Both the position numbers and the translations under genes were made by a program. Shown in pieces: positions 44,461 through 52,759 of a DNA stretch of 64,000 nt. Under the pieces are notes generated by a model. The model worked only from the letters and a program-made list of their open reading frames with translations. It did no database searches and was not told where the DNA came from. Source of the DNA: HXMU1420-2 sp034670145 (lineage in GTDB: Bacteria; Pseudomonadota; Alphaproteobacteria; Rhodobacterales; Rhodobacteraceae); assembly GCA_034670145.1 (NCBI GenBank), contig JAXMOA010000018.1, positions 62,001-126,000 on the forward strand. Reading direction: 5' to 3'. How positions within the stretch are numbered: the stretch's first letter is position 1; every line of letters starts with the position of its first letter.

Positions 44461-45440
44461 TCCCCGAGCGCGTGGTAAATGCCGCGCTGATCCTGGGTTT
44501 GATCGCCTTTCCGGCCTGGGCCTATGTCGCGGACGAGCCGTTCATGATCACCCTGGCCACGCGGGTGGCCATTCTGGCGCTGGCGGCGGTCGGGTTGAAT
44601 ATTGCGCTGGGATTGGGCGGTTTGGTGAGCCTGGGACACGCGGCGTTTTTCGGGTTGGGCGGCTATGCGATGGGCATTCTGGCCTCCCATGTGCAGTCTT
44701 ATACGCCGATGGATTTTGGTCTGTTCACCTTTGACGGCAGCAAATCCATGCCCGTGATCTGGCTGGCGGCAATCGTGACGTCGGGGCTGGCGGCGTTGGT
44801 CATCGGGTTGCTGTCCCTGCGCACGGCGGGCGTTTATTTCATCATGATCACGCTGGCATTTGGTCAAATGTTCTATTTCTTTGCCATTTCCTGGACGGCT
44901 TATGGCGGCGAAGACGGCCTGCCGATTTATGTGCGTAACAATTTCCCCGGGCTCAACACGCTGGATCCCATACAATTCTTTGGTCTCTGTCTGGTCCTGC
45001 TGCTGATTGTGTTGCTGATCAACGCGCGGCTGGCGGGGTCGCCATTCGGGTTGGCGTTGAATGCCGCGCGGCAGGTGCCGATGCGGGTTGAGACGGTGGG
45101 GTTGAACCCCAAGCGGATCAAGCTGGTGGCCTTTGTCATCTCAGGCGCGATTACCGGTTTGGCCGGGGCCTTGTTCGCCGATCTGAACCGGTTTGTCAGC
45201 CCGTCCATGTTAAGCTGGCAGTTCTCGGGCGAGATCATGATCCTGGTGATTCTGGGCGGTGTTGGACGGTTGATGGGGCCGGTGATGGGGGCTGTGGTCT
45301 TTGTCGCGCTGGAGCATTGGCTGGGCGGGTTGACCGAATTCTGGCAGATCTATCTGGGGGCAATCATGTTGTGTCTGGTGCTGTTTGCGCGCGGCGGGAT
45401 TGTCGGGCTTTTGACCGGCAAGGAGGGGCCCCATGTCTGA
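44457..45440 (+). CDS. livM: LivM-type ABC transporter permease
   Basis: The 327-residue partner permease carries the LGLGGLVSLGHAAFFGLG segment typical of LivM and the loop ALNAARQVPMRVETVGLNPKRIK contacting the ATPases (both within residues 50-240). Its ATG overlaps the livH stop by 4 bases and its 3' end overlaps livG by 8. Confidence 0.92.
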   Translation: MIPERVVNAALILGLIAFPAWAYVADEPFMITLATRVAILALAAVGLNIALGLGGLVSLGHAAFFGLGGYAMGILASHVQSYTPMDFGLFTFDGSKSMPVIWLAAIVTSGLAALVIGLLSLRTAGVYFIMITLAFGQMFYFFAISWTAYGGEDGLPIYVRNNFPGLNTLDPIQFFGLCLVLLLIVLLINARLAGSPFGLALNAARQVPMRVETVGLNPKRIKLVAFVISGAITGLAGALFADLNRFVSPSMLSWQFSGEIMILVILGGVGRLMGPVMGAVVFVALEHWLGGLTEFWQIYLGAIMLCLVLFARGGIVGLLTGKEGPHV

Positions 45441-46182
45441 GCCGATCCTGGAGACGGTGAACCTGTGCAAAAGCTTTGGCGCGCTCAAGGCAACGGATGA
45501 CGTTTCGATCAGCCTGCACCCCGGAGAGATTCACGCCATCATTGGCCCGAATGGTGCGGGGAAATCCACGCTGATCCAGCAGATTGCCGGTGGATTGCGC
45601 CCCGATAGCGGTGCTGTGCGTCTGTCGGGGCGGGATGTGACCAGCGCCAGTGTGGCGGTGCGGGCGCGGGCCGGCCTGGGGCGGACCTTTCAGGTGTCGG
45701 CTCTGGCGATGGAAGACAGCGTTCTGCAAAATACGCTATTGGGTGCACTGGGCGCCGCCGGGCGGCCGTGGCGGTTCTGGTCGAATGTCTTGAATGATCG
45801 CGCTTTGCGGGCGCGGGCAGAGGCCGCTTTGGAGCGTGTCGGGTTGACTGAGCAGTCTGACGTGCGCTGTTCCGAGCTGAGCCATGGACAGCGGCGCCAG
45901 CTGGAGGTCGCCGTAGCGCTGACGCTGCAACCCAAGGCCTTCCTGATGGACGAACCGATGGCCGGTTTGGGATCGGAAGGATCGCTTCAGATGACCGGTT
46001 TGTTGGACCGGTTGCGGCAGGAAGCACCAATCTTGCTGGTCGAACATGACATGGATGCGGTGTTTTCGCTGGCCGATCGCATCAGCGTGCTGGTGTATGG
46101 CCGCGTGATTGCCACCGGAACCGTGGATGACATTCGCGGCAATCCGCAAGTGCGCGAAGCCTATCTGGGGGATGACGCATGA
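45433..46182 (+). CDS. livG: LivG-type ABC transporter ATPase
   Basis: The 249-residue ATPase has Walker A GPNGAGKST, the signature LSHGQRRQLEVAVAL (Gly replaced by His in LSGGQ, as in many LivG proteins), Walker B FLMDEPMAGLG and the switch His in VEHDM. It overlaps livM by 8 bases and livF by 4. Confidence 0.93.
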   Translation: MSEPILETVNLCKSFGALKATDDVSISLHPGEIHAIIGPNGAGKSTLIQQIAGGLRPDSGAVRLSGRDVTSASVAVRARAGLGRTFQVSALAMEDSVLQNTLLGALGAAGRPWRFWSNVLNDRALRARAEAALERVGLTEQSDVRCSELSHGQRRQLEVAVALTLQPKAFLMDEPMAGLGSEGSLQMTGLLDRLRQEAPILLVEHDMDAVFSLADRISVLVYGRVIATGTVDDIRGNPQVREAYLGDDA

Positions 46183-46868
46183 GCGCTTTGTTGTCGGTGT
46201 CGGATCTGGAGGCGCGCTATGGCGTGGCGCAGGCGCTGTTTGGGGTGAACCTGGAGGTGGCCGAGGGTGAAGTCGTGGCGCTGATGGGGCGCAACGGCAT
46301 GGGAAAAACCACGACGGTGCGCGCGATCTGCCGGATGATGACCGCGCAGGGGCAGATCGAGTTTGCCGGGCAGGATCTGTTGCGGTTGCGGAGCTATCAG
46401 GCGGCGCGGCTGGGCATTGGTCTGGTGCCCGAGGGACGGCGGTGTTTCAGCAGCCTGACCGTGGCCGAGAACCTGGTCGCCGCGGCACGCCCGGGGCCTT
46501 GGACGTTTCAGGCTGTGGCACAGATGTTTCCACGGCTGGAAGAGCGTCGCAATCAGGTAGCAGAATCCCTGTCGGGTGGAGAGCAGCAGATGTTGGCCAT
46601 TGGCCGGGCCCTGATGACCAATCCGCGCCTGTTGATTCTGGACGAAGCAACAGAAGGGTTGGCGCCTGTGATCCGACAGGAAATATGGGCGGCGATTGCA
46701 CGGTTGAAACGGGAGTCAGGTCTGTCGATCCTGTTGATTGACAAGACCCTGAGGGAACTGACCCAAGTGGCGGATCGTGCGGTTATTCTGGAACGGGGGC
46801 GCACCGTCTGGACCGGTGCAATGGATCAGCTGAGCCCCGAGATCACGGATAAATACGTCGGCGTTTGA
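46179..46868 (+). CDS. livF: LivF-type ABC transporter ATPase
   Basis: The 229-residue ATPase has Walker A GRNGMGKTT, Walker B LLILDEATEGLAP and the LSGGEQQMLAIGRAL signature. The usual switch His is replaced in LLIDKTLREL by Lys, a change that I recall in some LivF paralogues. It is the last gene of the importer operon and converges on the CoA ligase gene with only seven bases between. Confidence 0.92.
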   Translation: MSALLSVSDLEARYGVAQALFGVNLEVAEGEVVALMGRNGMGKTTTVRAICRMMTAQGQIEFAGQDLLRLRSYQAARLGIGLVPEGRRCFSSLTVAENLVAAARPGPWTFQAVAQMFPRLEERRNQVAESLSGGEQQMLAIGRALMTNPRLLILDEATEGLAPVIRQEIWAAIARLKRESGLSILLIDKTLRELTQVADRAVILERGRTVWTGAMDQLSPEITDKYVGV

Positions 46869-46875
46869 GGCGCTG

Positions 46876-48435
46876 TCAGCTGTCGCGTGCCAACACCTGT
46901 TGCGCCAGTGTGGCGCGCATCACCTTGCGCGTTGGGGTCATTGGCAGGCTGTCGAACTGCTCCATCCGTTCTGGCCATTTGTATTTGGCCATTTGTGTGG
47001 AGTCGAGCAGTGCAGAGACGGCCTCCAGCGTCAGCTCTGTTCCCGGGGTGAGAACCACGCAGAGGCAGCCGCGCTCTCCCATGGTTGCGTCCGGCAGGGG
47101 CACCATGGCGCAATCCTGAACACCGGGGAGCGTGTTGATGACCTCTTCGACCTCAATGGGATTGAACTTTACTCCGCCGCGATTGATCAGCTCTTTGGAG
47201 CGACCTGTCAGGGTCAGGTATCCGTCCGGGTCCAGGATGGCCAGATCGCCGGTATCAAACCAGCCCTCGGCGCGAAAGGCATCAGACGTCTCCTGCGGTC
47301 GGTTCAGATAGCCGGCAAAGACCGAGGGGCCGCGGACCTGCAAAACGCCCTCCTGGCCGGCAGACAGCGGTTGACCCGCCTCGTCGACCACGCGCAATTC
47401 GGTCCCTGGCACGGGCGCGCCTGCGGTGGCAAAACGTTTGTCCGCAGGATCGGTCGGGCGACCAAAGGTACCGGCCTGCAATTCGCTCATCCCCCACAGC
47501 TGGATGACCTTGCCCTGTTCCAGTCTGGCGTCCATCGCCTGGGCCAGGGCCTGCGGTACGGCAGCCCCCGAGAGGCAAAGCAGTTGCACGGAGGCCAGAT
47601 GTTCTGGTTGCACCGCGTCCTGCGCAACAAACGGGGCAAAATGGGCCGGGGCGGCAAAGACGTGGCTGGCCTGGGCGGTTTGCAGATCCTGCAACAGGGT
47701 CGCCGGGTTGAAGGCAGGCAGCAGGACGGTGGTTGCACCGCTGGACAGGGCCAGATGCAACGTGAACAGCCCGTAAAGGTGGGTCATTGGAGCCAGAGAC
47801 AGGATTCGGCTGTTGGCGGACACCTGCAATTCACCGGCTGAGAGGCGCGCGTTGTTCAAAAAGCTGCGATACGCATGTGGCACGCCCTTGGGGGCAGCGG
47901 TGGTGCCAGAGGTATAAAGCAGCAGGAACCTGTCATCTGCGTTTAGAGGAACGCGATCTGCGGGGTCGGCGACCTGCTCCATAACCTGGCTCAGCGGCAG
48001 CGTGCCGGGCGGCGGGGCACCTGCGACGATGACGTACTCTAGCGCGGGCAGATCATCCCGCACGGACAGGACATCCTGCGCGCGTGGAGCGGTATCTGAT
48101 TGGGAGACGATCACCGCCCGCGCGCCGGAATCGGCCAGAAGCATTTTCAGCTCTTTGGCGCGATACGGCATATGCAGGGTCTGAAAGGTGCCTCCGCGGG
48201 ACGCGATGGCCAACAAGGCGATGACGTAGTCGCGGGTATTGGGCAGTTGCAGGCCGACCACATCCCCCTTGCCGATGCCAAGCACGGCCAGGCCAGAGCG
48301 CATTTGCGCAACGGCCAGCGCCAGTGCGGCGTAGCTCATGCTGCCATGAACGTCGCTTAGGGCGATGGCGTCGGGTGTGATGCTTGCGTGATGGGTGAGC
48401 CAGCCGGAAAGTGTCGGATCATTTGACAATGACAT
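46876..48435 (-). CDS. AMP-forming acyl-/aryl-CoA ligase
   Basis: The 519-residue ANL-superfamily enzyme has the P-loop LLYTSGTTAAPKGVPH (about residues 170-185), WGMSELQ, the hinge GWFDTGDLAI...LTGRSKELINRGG and the catalytic Lys near the end (MTPTRKVMRA). It activates a carboxylic acid with ATP and CoA. The neighbourhood (LIV importer, TetR, flavoprotein, ring-cleaving enzyme) suggests an aromatic or unusual acid. A GGATCC/CTCC region upstream gives the ribosome site. Confidence 0.88.
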   Translation of the reverse strand: MSLSNDPTLSGWLTHHASITPDAIALSDVHGSMSYAALALAVAQMRSGLAVLGIGKGDVVGLQLPNTRDYVIALLAIASRGGTFQTLHMPYRAKELKMLLADSGARAVIVSQSDTAPRAQDVLSVRDDLPALEYVIVAGAPPPGTLPLSQVMEQVADPADRVPLNADDRFLLLYTSGTTAAPKGVPHAYRSFLNNARLSAGELQVSANSRILSLAPMTHLYGLFTLHLALSSGATTVLLPAFNPATLLQDLQTAQASHVFAAPAHFAPFVAQDAVQPEHLASVQLLCLSGAAVPQALAQAMDARLEQGKVIQLWGMSELQAGTFGRPTDPADKRFATAGAPVPGTELRVVDEAGQPLSAGQEGVLQVRGPSVFAGYLNRPQETSDAFRAEGWFDTGDLAILDPDGYLTLTGRSKELINRGGVKFNPIEVEEVINTLPGVQDCAMVPLPDATMGERGCLCVVLTPGTELTLEAVSALLDSTQMAKYKWPERMEQFDSLPMTPTRKVMRATLAQQVLARDS

Positions 48436-48491
48436 GAAGGATCCTCCTGCACGAATGCGAGCAGTCTATAGCACAATCCGGAAAACCTGAA

Positions 48492-49160
48492 TCACTTAAC
48501 GCTGCGTGAAATCAACGCCTCTAGTGTTTGCAGGTCGGGTTGGATGGATGTGGAATAGGCCCGCAGAAAGACCCGCAAGCCGTTGTTGACATAACGTGCA
48601 AGTGTGGCCCGATCTGGCAGGTTGTCCGGCTGATAGAGCGCCTGGGTGCGGGGCGCAGACAGCAGCAGGCCCCAGAAATCCTGGGCCGCAAGCTCGGTAT
48701 CATCGAAGGTCAGACGATTGTCCGCGCGTTGTGCGTCAAGGTAGGTCATGATCACCTGCAACAACTGATCCGGGCCGGCAGATTGGTAGAGATGGCCAAT
48801 TTCAGGGAAACGCTGTGCCTCGCCTATGATCAGACGCGCCAACGACAGGAAATCGGGACGCATCACAAGATCGGCGTATCGCCAGGCAAACCGATACAGA
48901 TCGTCAACCATGCCCTGATCGGATGCACCCTGAAACACGGTCTGCATTTCCAGGCGTTCCTGCGTCATCATCGCCAGAAACAACCGATCCTTTGCGCCGA
49001 AATACTGATAGAGCGTCGGTTTGGACACGCCGGCCTCTTCGGCGATGGCATCCATGGAGGCCCCGGAATACCCGGTCCGCGAAAACACCCGCAGGGCCGC
49101 ATCGAGGATGCGGTGTTCCTTGTCCAGGCGGTTTTGCTGGCGTCTTGCGGGTTTGGCCAT
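48492..49160 (-). CDS. TetR-family transcription regulator
   Basis: The ATG at 49160 gives 222 residues. The N-terminal helix-turn-helix (ILDAALRVFSRTGYSGASM, AEEAGVSKPTLYQYF) is typical of TetR/AcrR repressors; the C-terminal ligand domain (about 75-222) resembles regulators of the AefR/RutR-like subgroup. Lying between the CoA ligase and flavoprotein genes, it probably represses this catabolic set. The inverted repeat at 51701-51719, over the -10 of the NicX-like gene, is a candidate binding site. Confidence 0.88.
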   Translation of the reverse strand: MAKPARRQQNRLDKEHRILDAALRVFSRTGYSGASMDAIAEEAGVSKPTLYQYFGAKDRLFLAMMTQERLEMQTVFQGASDQGMVDDLYRFAWRYADLVMRPDFLSLARLIIGEAQRFPEIGHLYQSAGPDQLLQVIMTYLDAQRADNRLTFDDTELAAQDFWGLLLSAPRTQALYQPDNLPDRATLARYVNNGLRVFLRAYSTSIQPDLQTLEALISRSVK

Positions 49161-49285
49161 CTTGGGTCTCGTGCCGGCTAGGGATCGTGTGATGCAGTTA
49201 ATGCCATGTCCGGACGACGAGGGGAACCGCGCAGCCACAGGCCCGCGATGCCCTGTCATTGTCCGGGACGCACCCAAGGCCGGTT

Positions 49286-50596
49286 TCAGCCTTGCGCGAT
49301 ATCAATCCCGTCATGGCCACGCCACAAAGAGGTTCGCGCGGCACCAGGGTCGGATGGGGCGGCGTCCAGTTCGTCCATGTCGTAGAGCGTCATGACAGAG
49401 AGGTAATCCTCCATGATCTCGGTTGTATAGGGCAACATCAGAGCGCCACAGCGGCTGTCACGATACATCCGTTCCAGTGGCAGGGATTTCAGCATGGCCT
49501 GCCCGCCACAGGTGCGGATCGCCAGAGCGGCGATTTCCTGCACGCCCTCCATGACATTATACTGCGCCGCATACATGCGCATCACCTGGGCCTTGGTCGG
49601 GAAGCCCTGCGCCTCCATCATCGCCTGCCACCACAGGGCGCGCATGCTGGACAGGCGCGCGTACATCTTGCTGACGGCAAGGCGTTTGGTCACATACATC
49701 CGGCGGTCCACCGGGGGCATGCCCGGCAGCTTGCCCCGCAGGTAATCAACGGTGAAGTCATAGGCCCCCTGTGCCACGCCCATATAGGTTGGCGACAGCA
49801 TCGCCATGAGATGCGGCCAATGCGGCAGGGTTTTGATAAAGATGCCCGGTGGCATCATCAGGTCGTCCTGGGTGACAAAAACGTCCTTGAGCACCAGATC
49901 GCGGCTGTTCGTGCCGCGCATGCCCAGAGGGTCCCATTCGCCTTGTACGGTCAGGCCCTTGGAATCCTTGTGGACCACAAACATCATCGTATCTTCGTGG
50001 CGCGGTTCGATCCCATCGAAATGTTCGGTGCAGACGATCGAATAGTAGTCGCAATACCCTGCGAGCGAGGCGAATTTCTTGAATCCGTTGATCAGCCAGC
50101 CGCCTTCGACCTTGCGGCAGGCGGTTTGCGCTGGTTTCGAGGTCCAGTTCTGGCCCGCTTCGGAGATCGGCTGGGAATAGATCCCGCGCTCTTTGACGGC
50201 GCGACGGAACTGGCGTTCGCGCAGGGGCGCAAAGGCGGCGCGTTCTGCGTCGGTCAAATGTGGCATGTCATACATGAACCGCGACCACATCATCGACGAG
50301 GTGTGCATATTGAATGTCAGGGCCGTGGCGCCGCAGTATTTGCCGATCTCGGCGCCCACCATGGCGTATTCGCCCAGGGAAAACTCCATACCGCCAAATT
50401 CCTTGGGGATGGTCACGGTCAACAGCCCTTCTTCGGCCAGATCCTTGTAGTTTTCGACGGGAAAGCTCGCCTCGGTGTCGATCGCCGCAGCGCGCCCGGC
50501 AAAGCGTTCGCGGCCCAGGACATTCACCCGGTTCAACACGTCGGCCACTTCGGGGCGGATGCGGCTGAGGTCGTAGTAATCGCCTATTTCACTCAT
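49286..50596 (-). CDS. Acyl-CoA dehydrogenase family flavoprotein without the usual catalytic Glu
   Basis: The ATG at 50596 (GGAGAG upstream) gives 436 residues with the three-part ACAD fold: helical N-domain, central beta domain (YSQPISEAGQNW, GWLINGFKKFAS, DPLGMRGTNSRD) and C-terminal helices with RTCGGQAMLKSLPLERMYRDSR (within 360-383). In most ACADs the next segment is YEGTNEI with the catalytic Glu; here it is LPYTTEI, so that Glu is absent. It may use a different base or be an oxygenase/oxidase-type member. It is probably cotranscribed with the NicX-like gene, 16 bases upstream. Confidence 0.8.
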   Translation of the reverse strand: MSEIGDYYDLSRIRPEVADVLNRVNVLGRERFAGRAAAIDTEASFPVENYKDLAEEGLLTVTIPKEFGGMEFSLGEYAMVGAEIGKYCGATALTFNMHTSSMMWSRFMYDMPHLTDAERAAFAPLRERQFRRAVKERGIYSQPISEAGQNWTSKPAQTACRKVEGGWLINGFKKFASLAGYCDYYSIVCTEHFDGIEPRHEDTMMFVVHKDSKGLTVQGEWDPLGMRGTNSRDLVLKDVFVTQDDLMMPPGIFIKTLPHWPHLMAMLSPTYMGVAQGAYDFTVDYLRGKLPGMPPVDRRMYVTKRLAVSKMYARLSSMRALWWQAMMEAQGFPTKAQVMRMYAAQYNVMEGVQEIAALAIRTCGGQAMLKSLPLERMYRDSRCGALMLPYTTEIMEDYLSVMTLYDMDELDAAPSDPGAARTSLWRGHDGIDIAQG

Positions 50597-50612
50597 AATC
50601 TTTGTCTCTCCT

Positions 50613-51662
50613 TCAGGACGCCAGGTCGCCTTGCAAAACACCGCGTTTGACCACTTCGTGCCCATCCAAAGCGATGGTACAGGCCCGCATCGGCAGGTCA
50701 AAATGGCCCAGCGTGAAGCGATTGGCGTATTGGTTCGACCCGGTTGACCACAAAAAATTGCCGGCCCAGGCGCGGAACTCGGTCGCTTGCACATCGCGTT
50801 TGTCATAGAGCGCCATGGCGTTCCAACGGGCCCGGGGGTTCATGCCCCAGCCAACATGACTGAGCCCATAGGCAATGGGATCGTCCCAGGCCTCCAGGTA
50901 ATCGCGCAACAGATCTGCATCCAGAGACTCTCCGATGATCCGGGTGACAAAGTCATTTTCGATTTCAAATGTGATGGGATCGCGCAGATAGGATTTGAAG
51001 GTGAGGTTCATGTCGCCGACATCCATGACGATGCGACCATTGACCGTGCCTTCGCCCGGGAAGGCTAGGCACAGACCTCCCGGCCAATGCGCCACACCCC
51101 CCGGCGCGGTGGTATAGCCCGGGGTGCCACCACACGGGGCCCCGCGCAGATCAACGGTCAGATCCGTGCCTGCGGCGCTGGTGACACGCATTTCAGAGGC
51201 GTCATTCAGCATCTCGATGCCCAGCGCGACCTTTGCGCCCAATTCGGCCTGCGGCTCGGTCCGTTCCAGGATTTCGGGATGTTCATTGCAAATGACAAAC
51301 AACCGCGTGCCGGCCTCTTCGATTTCGGGCCATTCTTCGGCGTGGATCAGGCTTTCGACGGTGACGTCGACGATCACTTCGACCAGTTTCAGGGCCTCGA
51401 CCACATGGCGCAGGTTTTGAATGGCGTTGGAGGCACCTGTTGATTTGACCGGGACGGGGGCCGTTTGTTCCGGTGTCGGCAGTTGGATGATCGAGAACCG
51501 CGCGCCGACCTCGTAGGCCGCCAGCGCCGCCAGGTCGATCATCACCTGACGGGATTGCGTTTCTGCGACAATCGCAATCTCGGTGCCCTGTCCGATTCCA
51601 TTGAGAGCGAATACACGCCGGAACGAGGCCAGCCATTTCCCTTCGACTCTTTCCCTTAGCAC
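50613..51662 (-). CDS. NicX-like ring-cleaving dioxygenase (2,5-dihydroxypyridine 5,6-dioxygenase family)
   Basis: The 349-residue protein resembles NicX, an iron(II) extradiol dioxygenase with an aminopeptidase-like (M29) fold. The NicX iron ligands appear conserved as His269 (GLSHVGWG), His320 and Asp322 (GHFDLPM). Other NicX-like blocks are MDVGDMNLTFKSYL, DLLRDYLEAWDDP and the NPRARWNAMALYDKRD stretch. NicX opens 2,5-dihydroxypyridine to N-formylmaleamate. The rest of the nicotinate pathway (nicAB, C, D, E, F) is not in this window, so the true substrate may be another N-heterocycle or aromatic. It heads the minus-strand operon. Confidence 0.78.
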   Translation of the reverse strand: MLRERVEGKWLASFRRVFALNGIGQGTEIAIVAETQSRQVMIDLAALAAYEVGARFSIIQLPTPEQTAPVPVKSTGASNAIQNLRHVVEALKLVEVIVDVTVESLIHAEEWPEIEEAGTRLFVICNEHPEILERTEPQAELGAKVALGIEMLNDASEMRVTSAAGTDLTVDLRGAPCGGTPGYTTAPGGVAHWPGGLCLAFPGEGTVNGRIVMDVGDMNLTFKSYLRDPITFEIENDFVTRIIGESLDADLLRDYLEAWDDPIAYGLSHVGWGMNPRARWNAMALYDKRDVQATEFRAWAGNFLWSTGSNQYANRFTLGHFDLPMRACTIALDGHEVVKRGVLQGDLAS

Positions 51663-51700
51663 GGTGTCTCACCCTCGATCTGTTGAAAAACGCTATCTAA

Positions 51701-51739
51701 TTACTAAACCGTATAGTAAATATTTTTGGCCTGGGTCAA
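51701..51739 (-). promoter_or_regulatory. Promoter with overlapping operator for the NicX-like operon
   Basis: On the minus strand a -35 TTGACC (51734-51739) and a -10 TATACG (51710-51715) are 18 bases apart. An inverted repeat TTACTA (51701-51706) with TAGTAA (51714-51719) covers the -10. A repressor bound there, such as the nearby TetR or IclR protein, would block transcription. Confidence 0.55.
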
Positions 51740-51861
51740 TCTAAACCCGCGCCGTTGGGGTGCAGGAGCAACAAAATCATCCCAACCGCCCATCCCGTCG
51801 GCTGAACGGCCCGCGACCGCCGCCAGTCGCAGGGGACATGCGTTTTATGTTACGGGCCGGC

Positions 51862-52632
51862 CTACCAATACTGCAATGCATTGAGCGTTTTGAGCGTTCG
51901 CGCTGCGTCGCGCAGGATGTCCAGCGCATGATCCTGACGGCGTGCAAGATCGGGCGCGGATGCGGGGATCGAAGTGCCCAATACGGCCTTGGCCTGTCCC
52001 GGGCGGCCAATCGGCACGGCCAGACCGCAGATGCCATCCTCGAACTCTCCGGTGACGCAGCTGGCCCCGGATTGGGCGGCGGCCCGGATCTGGTCGGCAA
52101 TCTGGCTGCGATCCATGCAGGTGGTGGTGGTGTGCTGTTCCAACGGCGCCTGTGCGATGAGCGCTACCCGCTCGGGTTCTGGCGCGCCTGCCAGCAGCAT
52201 CCGGCCAATCGCAGTGGGGAGCAGCGGCAATGTGCTGCCGGTGGTGAAGCCAAAGCTGATCCGTGTTTCGATCACGCGGGAATGGGCGACGTAGACTGCG
52301 CGCGCTCCATCAAGGACGGCAAGGCCAATGTCGCCGCCCAGACGTTCCGCAAAGGCGGTCAGCTGGGGTTCAACGCTCAGGCCGATGTCATTGGCGCTGA
52401 GGAAATCTCCGGCAAAGGTCAGGATGCGGGGCGACAGCAGAAATCCCTGATCCGATTGCAGAGCAAACCCCTCTTGCACCAGCGTGAGGCACAAACGCCG
52501 CACGGTTGCGCGGTCAAACCCTGTTTGGCGGCTGAGGCTGGCGATGGTTTTCGCGCCGCGCCCGGTGCTGATGGCCCGCATGATCAGCAGCCCTTTCTGG
52601 AAGGTGGTCGAAATATCCTTGTTTTGAGTCAC
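51862..52632 (-). CDS. IclR-family transcription regulator
   Basis: With the GTG at 52632 the protein is 256 residues, the usual IclR length; no closer ATG fits. The N-terminal winged helix (TFQKGLLIMRAI, TIASLSRQTGFDRATVRRLC) and the C-terminal effector domain (LPLLPTAIGRMLLA, GEFEDGICGLAVPI) are clear. It diverges from the Rieske oxygenase gene, and the 26-base palindrome between them is its likely operator. It probably controls the Rieske/GS-like pair and perhaps the NicX-like operon downstream of it. Confidence 0.9.
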   Translation of the reverse strand: MTQNKDISTTFQKGLLIMRAISTGRGAKTIASLSRQTGFDRATVRRLCLTLVQEGFALQSDQGFLLSPRILTFAGDFLSANDIGLSVEPQLTAFAERLGGDIGLAVLDGARAVYVAHSRVIETRISFGFTTGSTLPLLPTAIGRMLLAGAPEPERVALIAQAPLEQHTTTTCMDRSQIADQIRAAAQSGASCVTGEFEDGICGLAVPIGRPGQAKAVLGTSIPASAPDLARRQDHALDILRDAARTLKTLNALQYW

Positions 52633-52681
52633 CTCTACCGCCTTTCCTTGGAACAGCCCGAACCGCCGCTTGGGAACCGTC

Positions 52682-52737
52682 TTGACAGGGCACTGCCCCA
52701 CAAGAGATGATGATATATGAACACATGTTCGTATATC
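52682..52737 (+). promoter_or_regulatory. Promoter and 26-base IclR-type operator
   Basis: A perfect -35 TTGACA (52682-52687) is followed after 18 bases by GATGAT (52706-52711). Directly downstream, GATATATGAACA (52712-52723) and TGTTCGTATATC (52726-52737) form a palindrome matching at 11 of 12 positions around a 2-base centre. It ends 22 bases before the Rieske ATG. Confidence 0.75.
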
Positions 52738-52759
52738 GCACAATACCTGAGGGCCAGCC

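Noticed and set aside
42331..46868. Calling the LIV-type importer a leucine/isoleucine/valine transporter
   Set aside because: The family transports many aromatic and amide compounds and the neighbours are catabolic enzymes, so specificity is left open.
50613..51662. Leucyl aminopeptidase (M29) annotation for the NicX-like gene
   Set aside because: The conserved blocks and the His269/His320/Asp322 set match NicX, not the peptidase ligand pattern.
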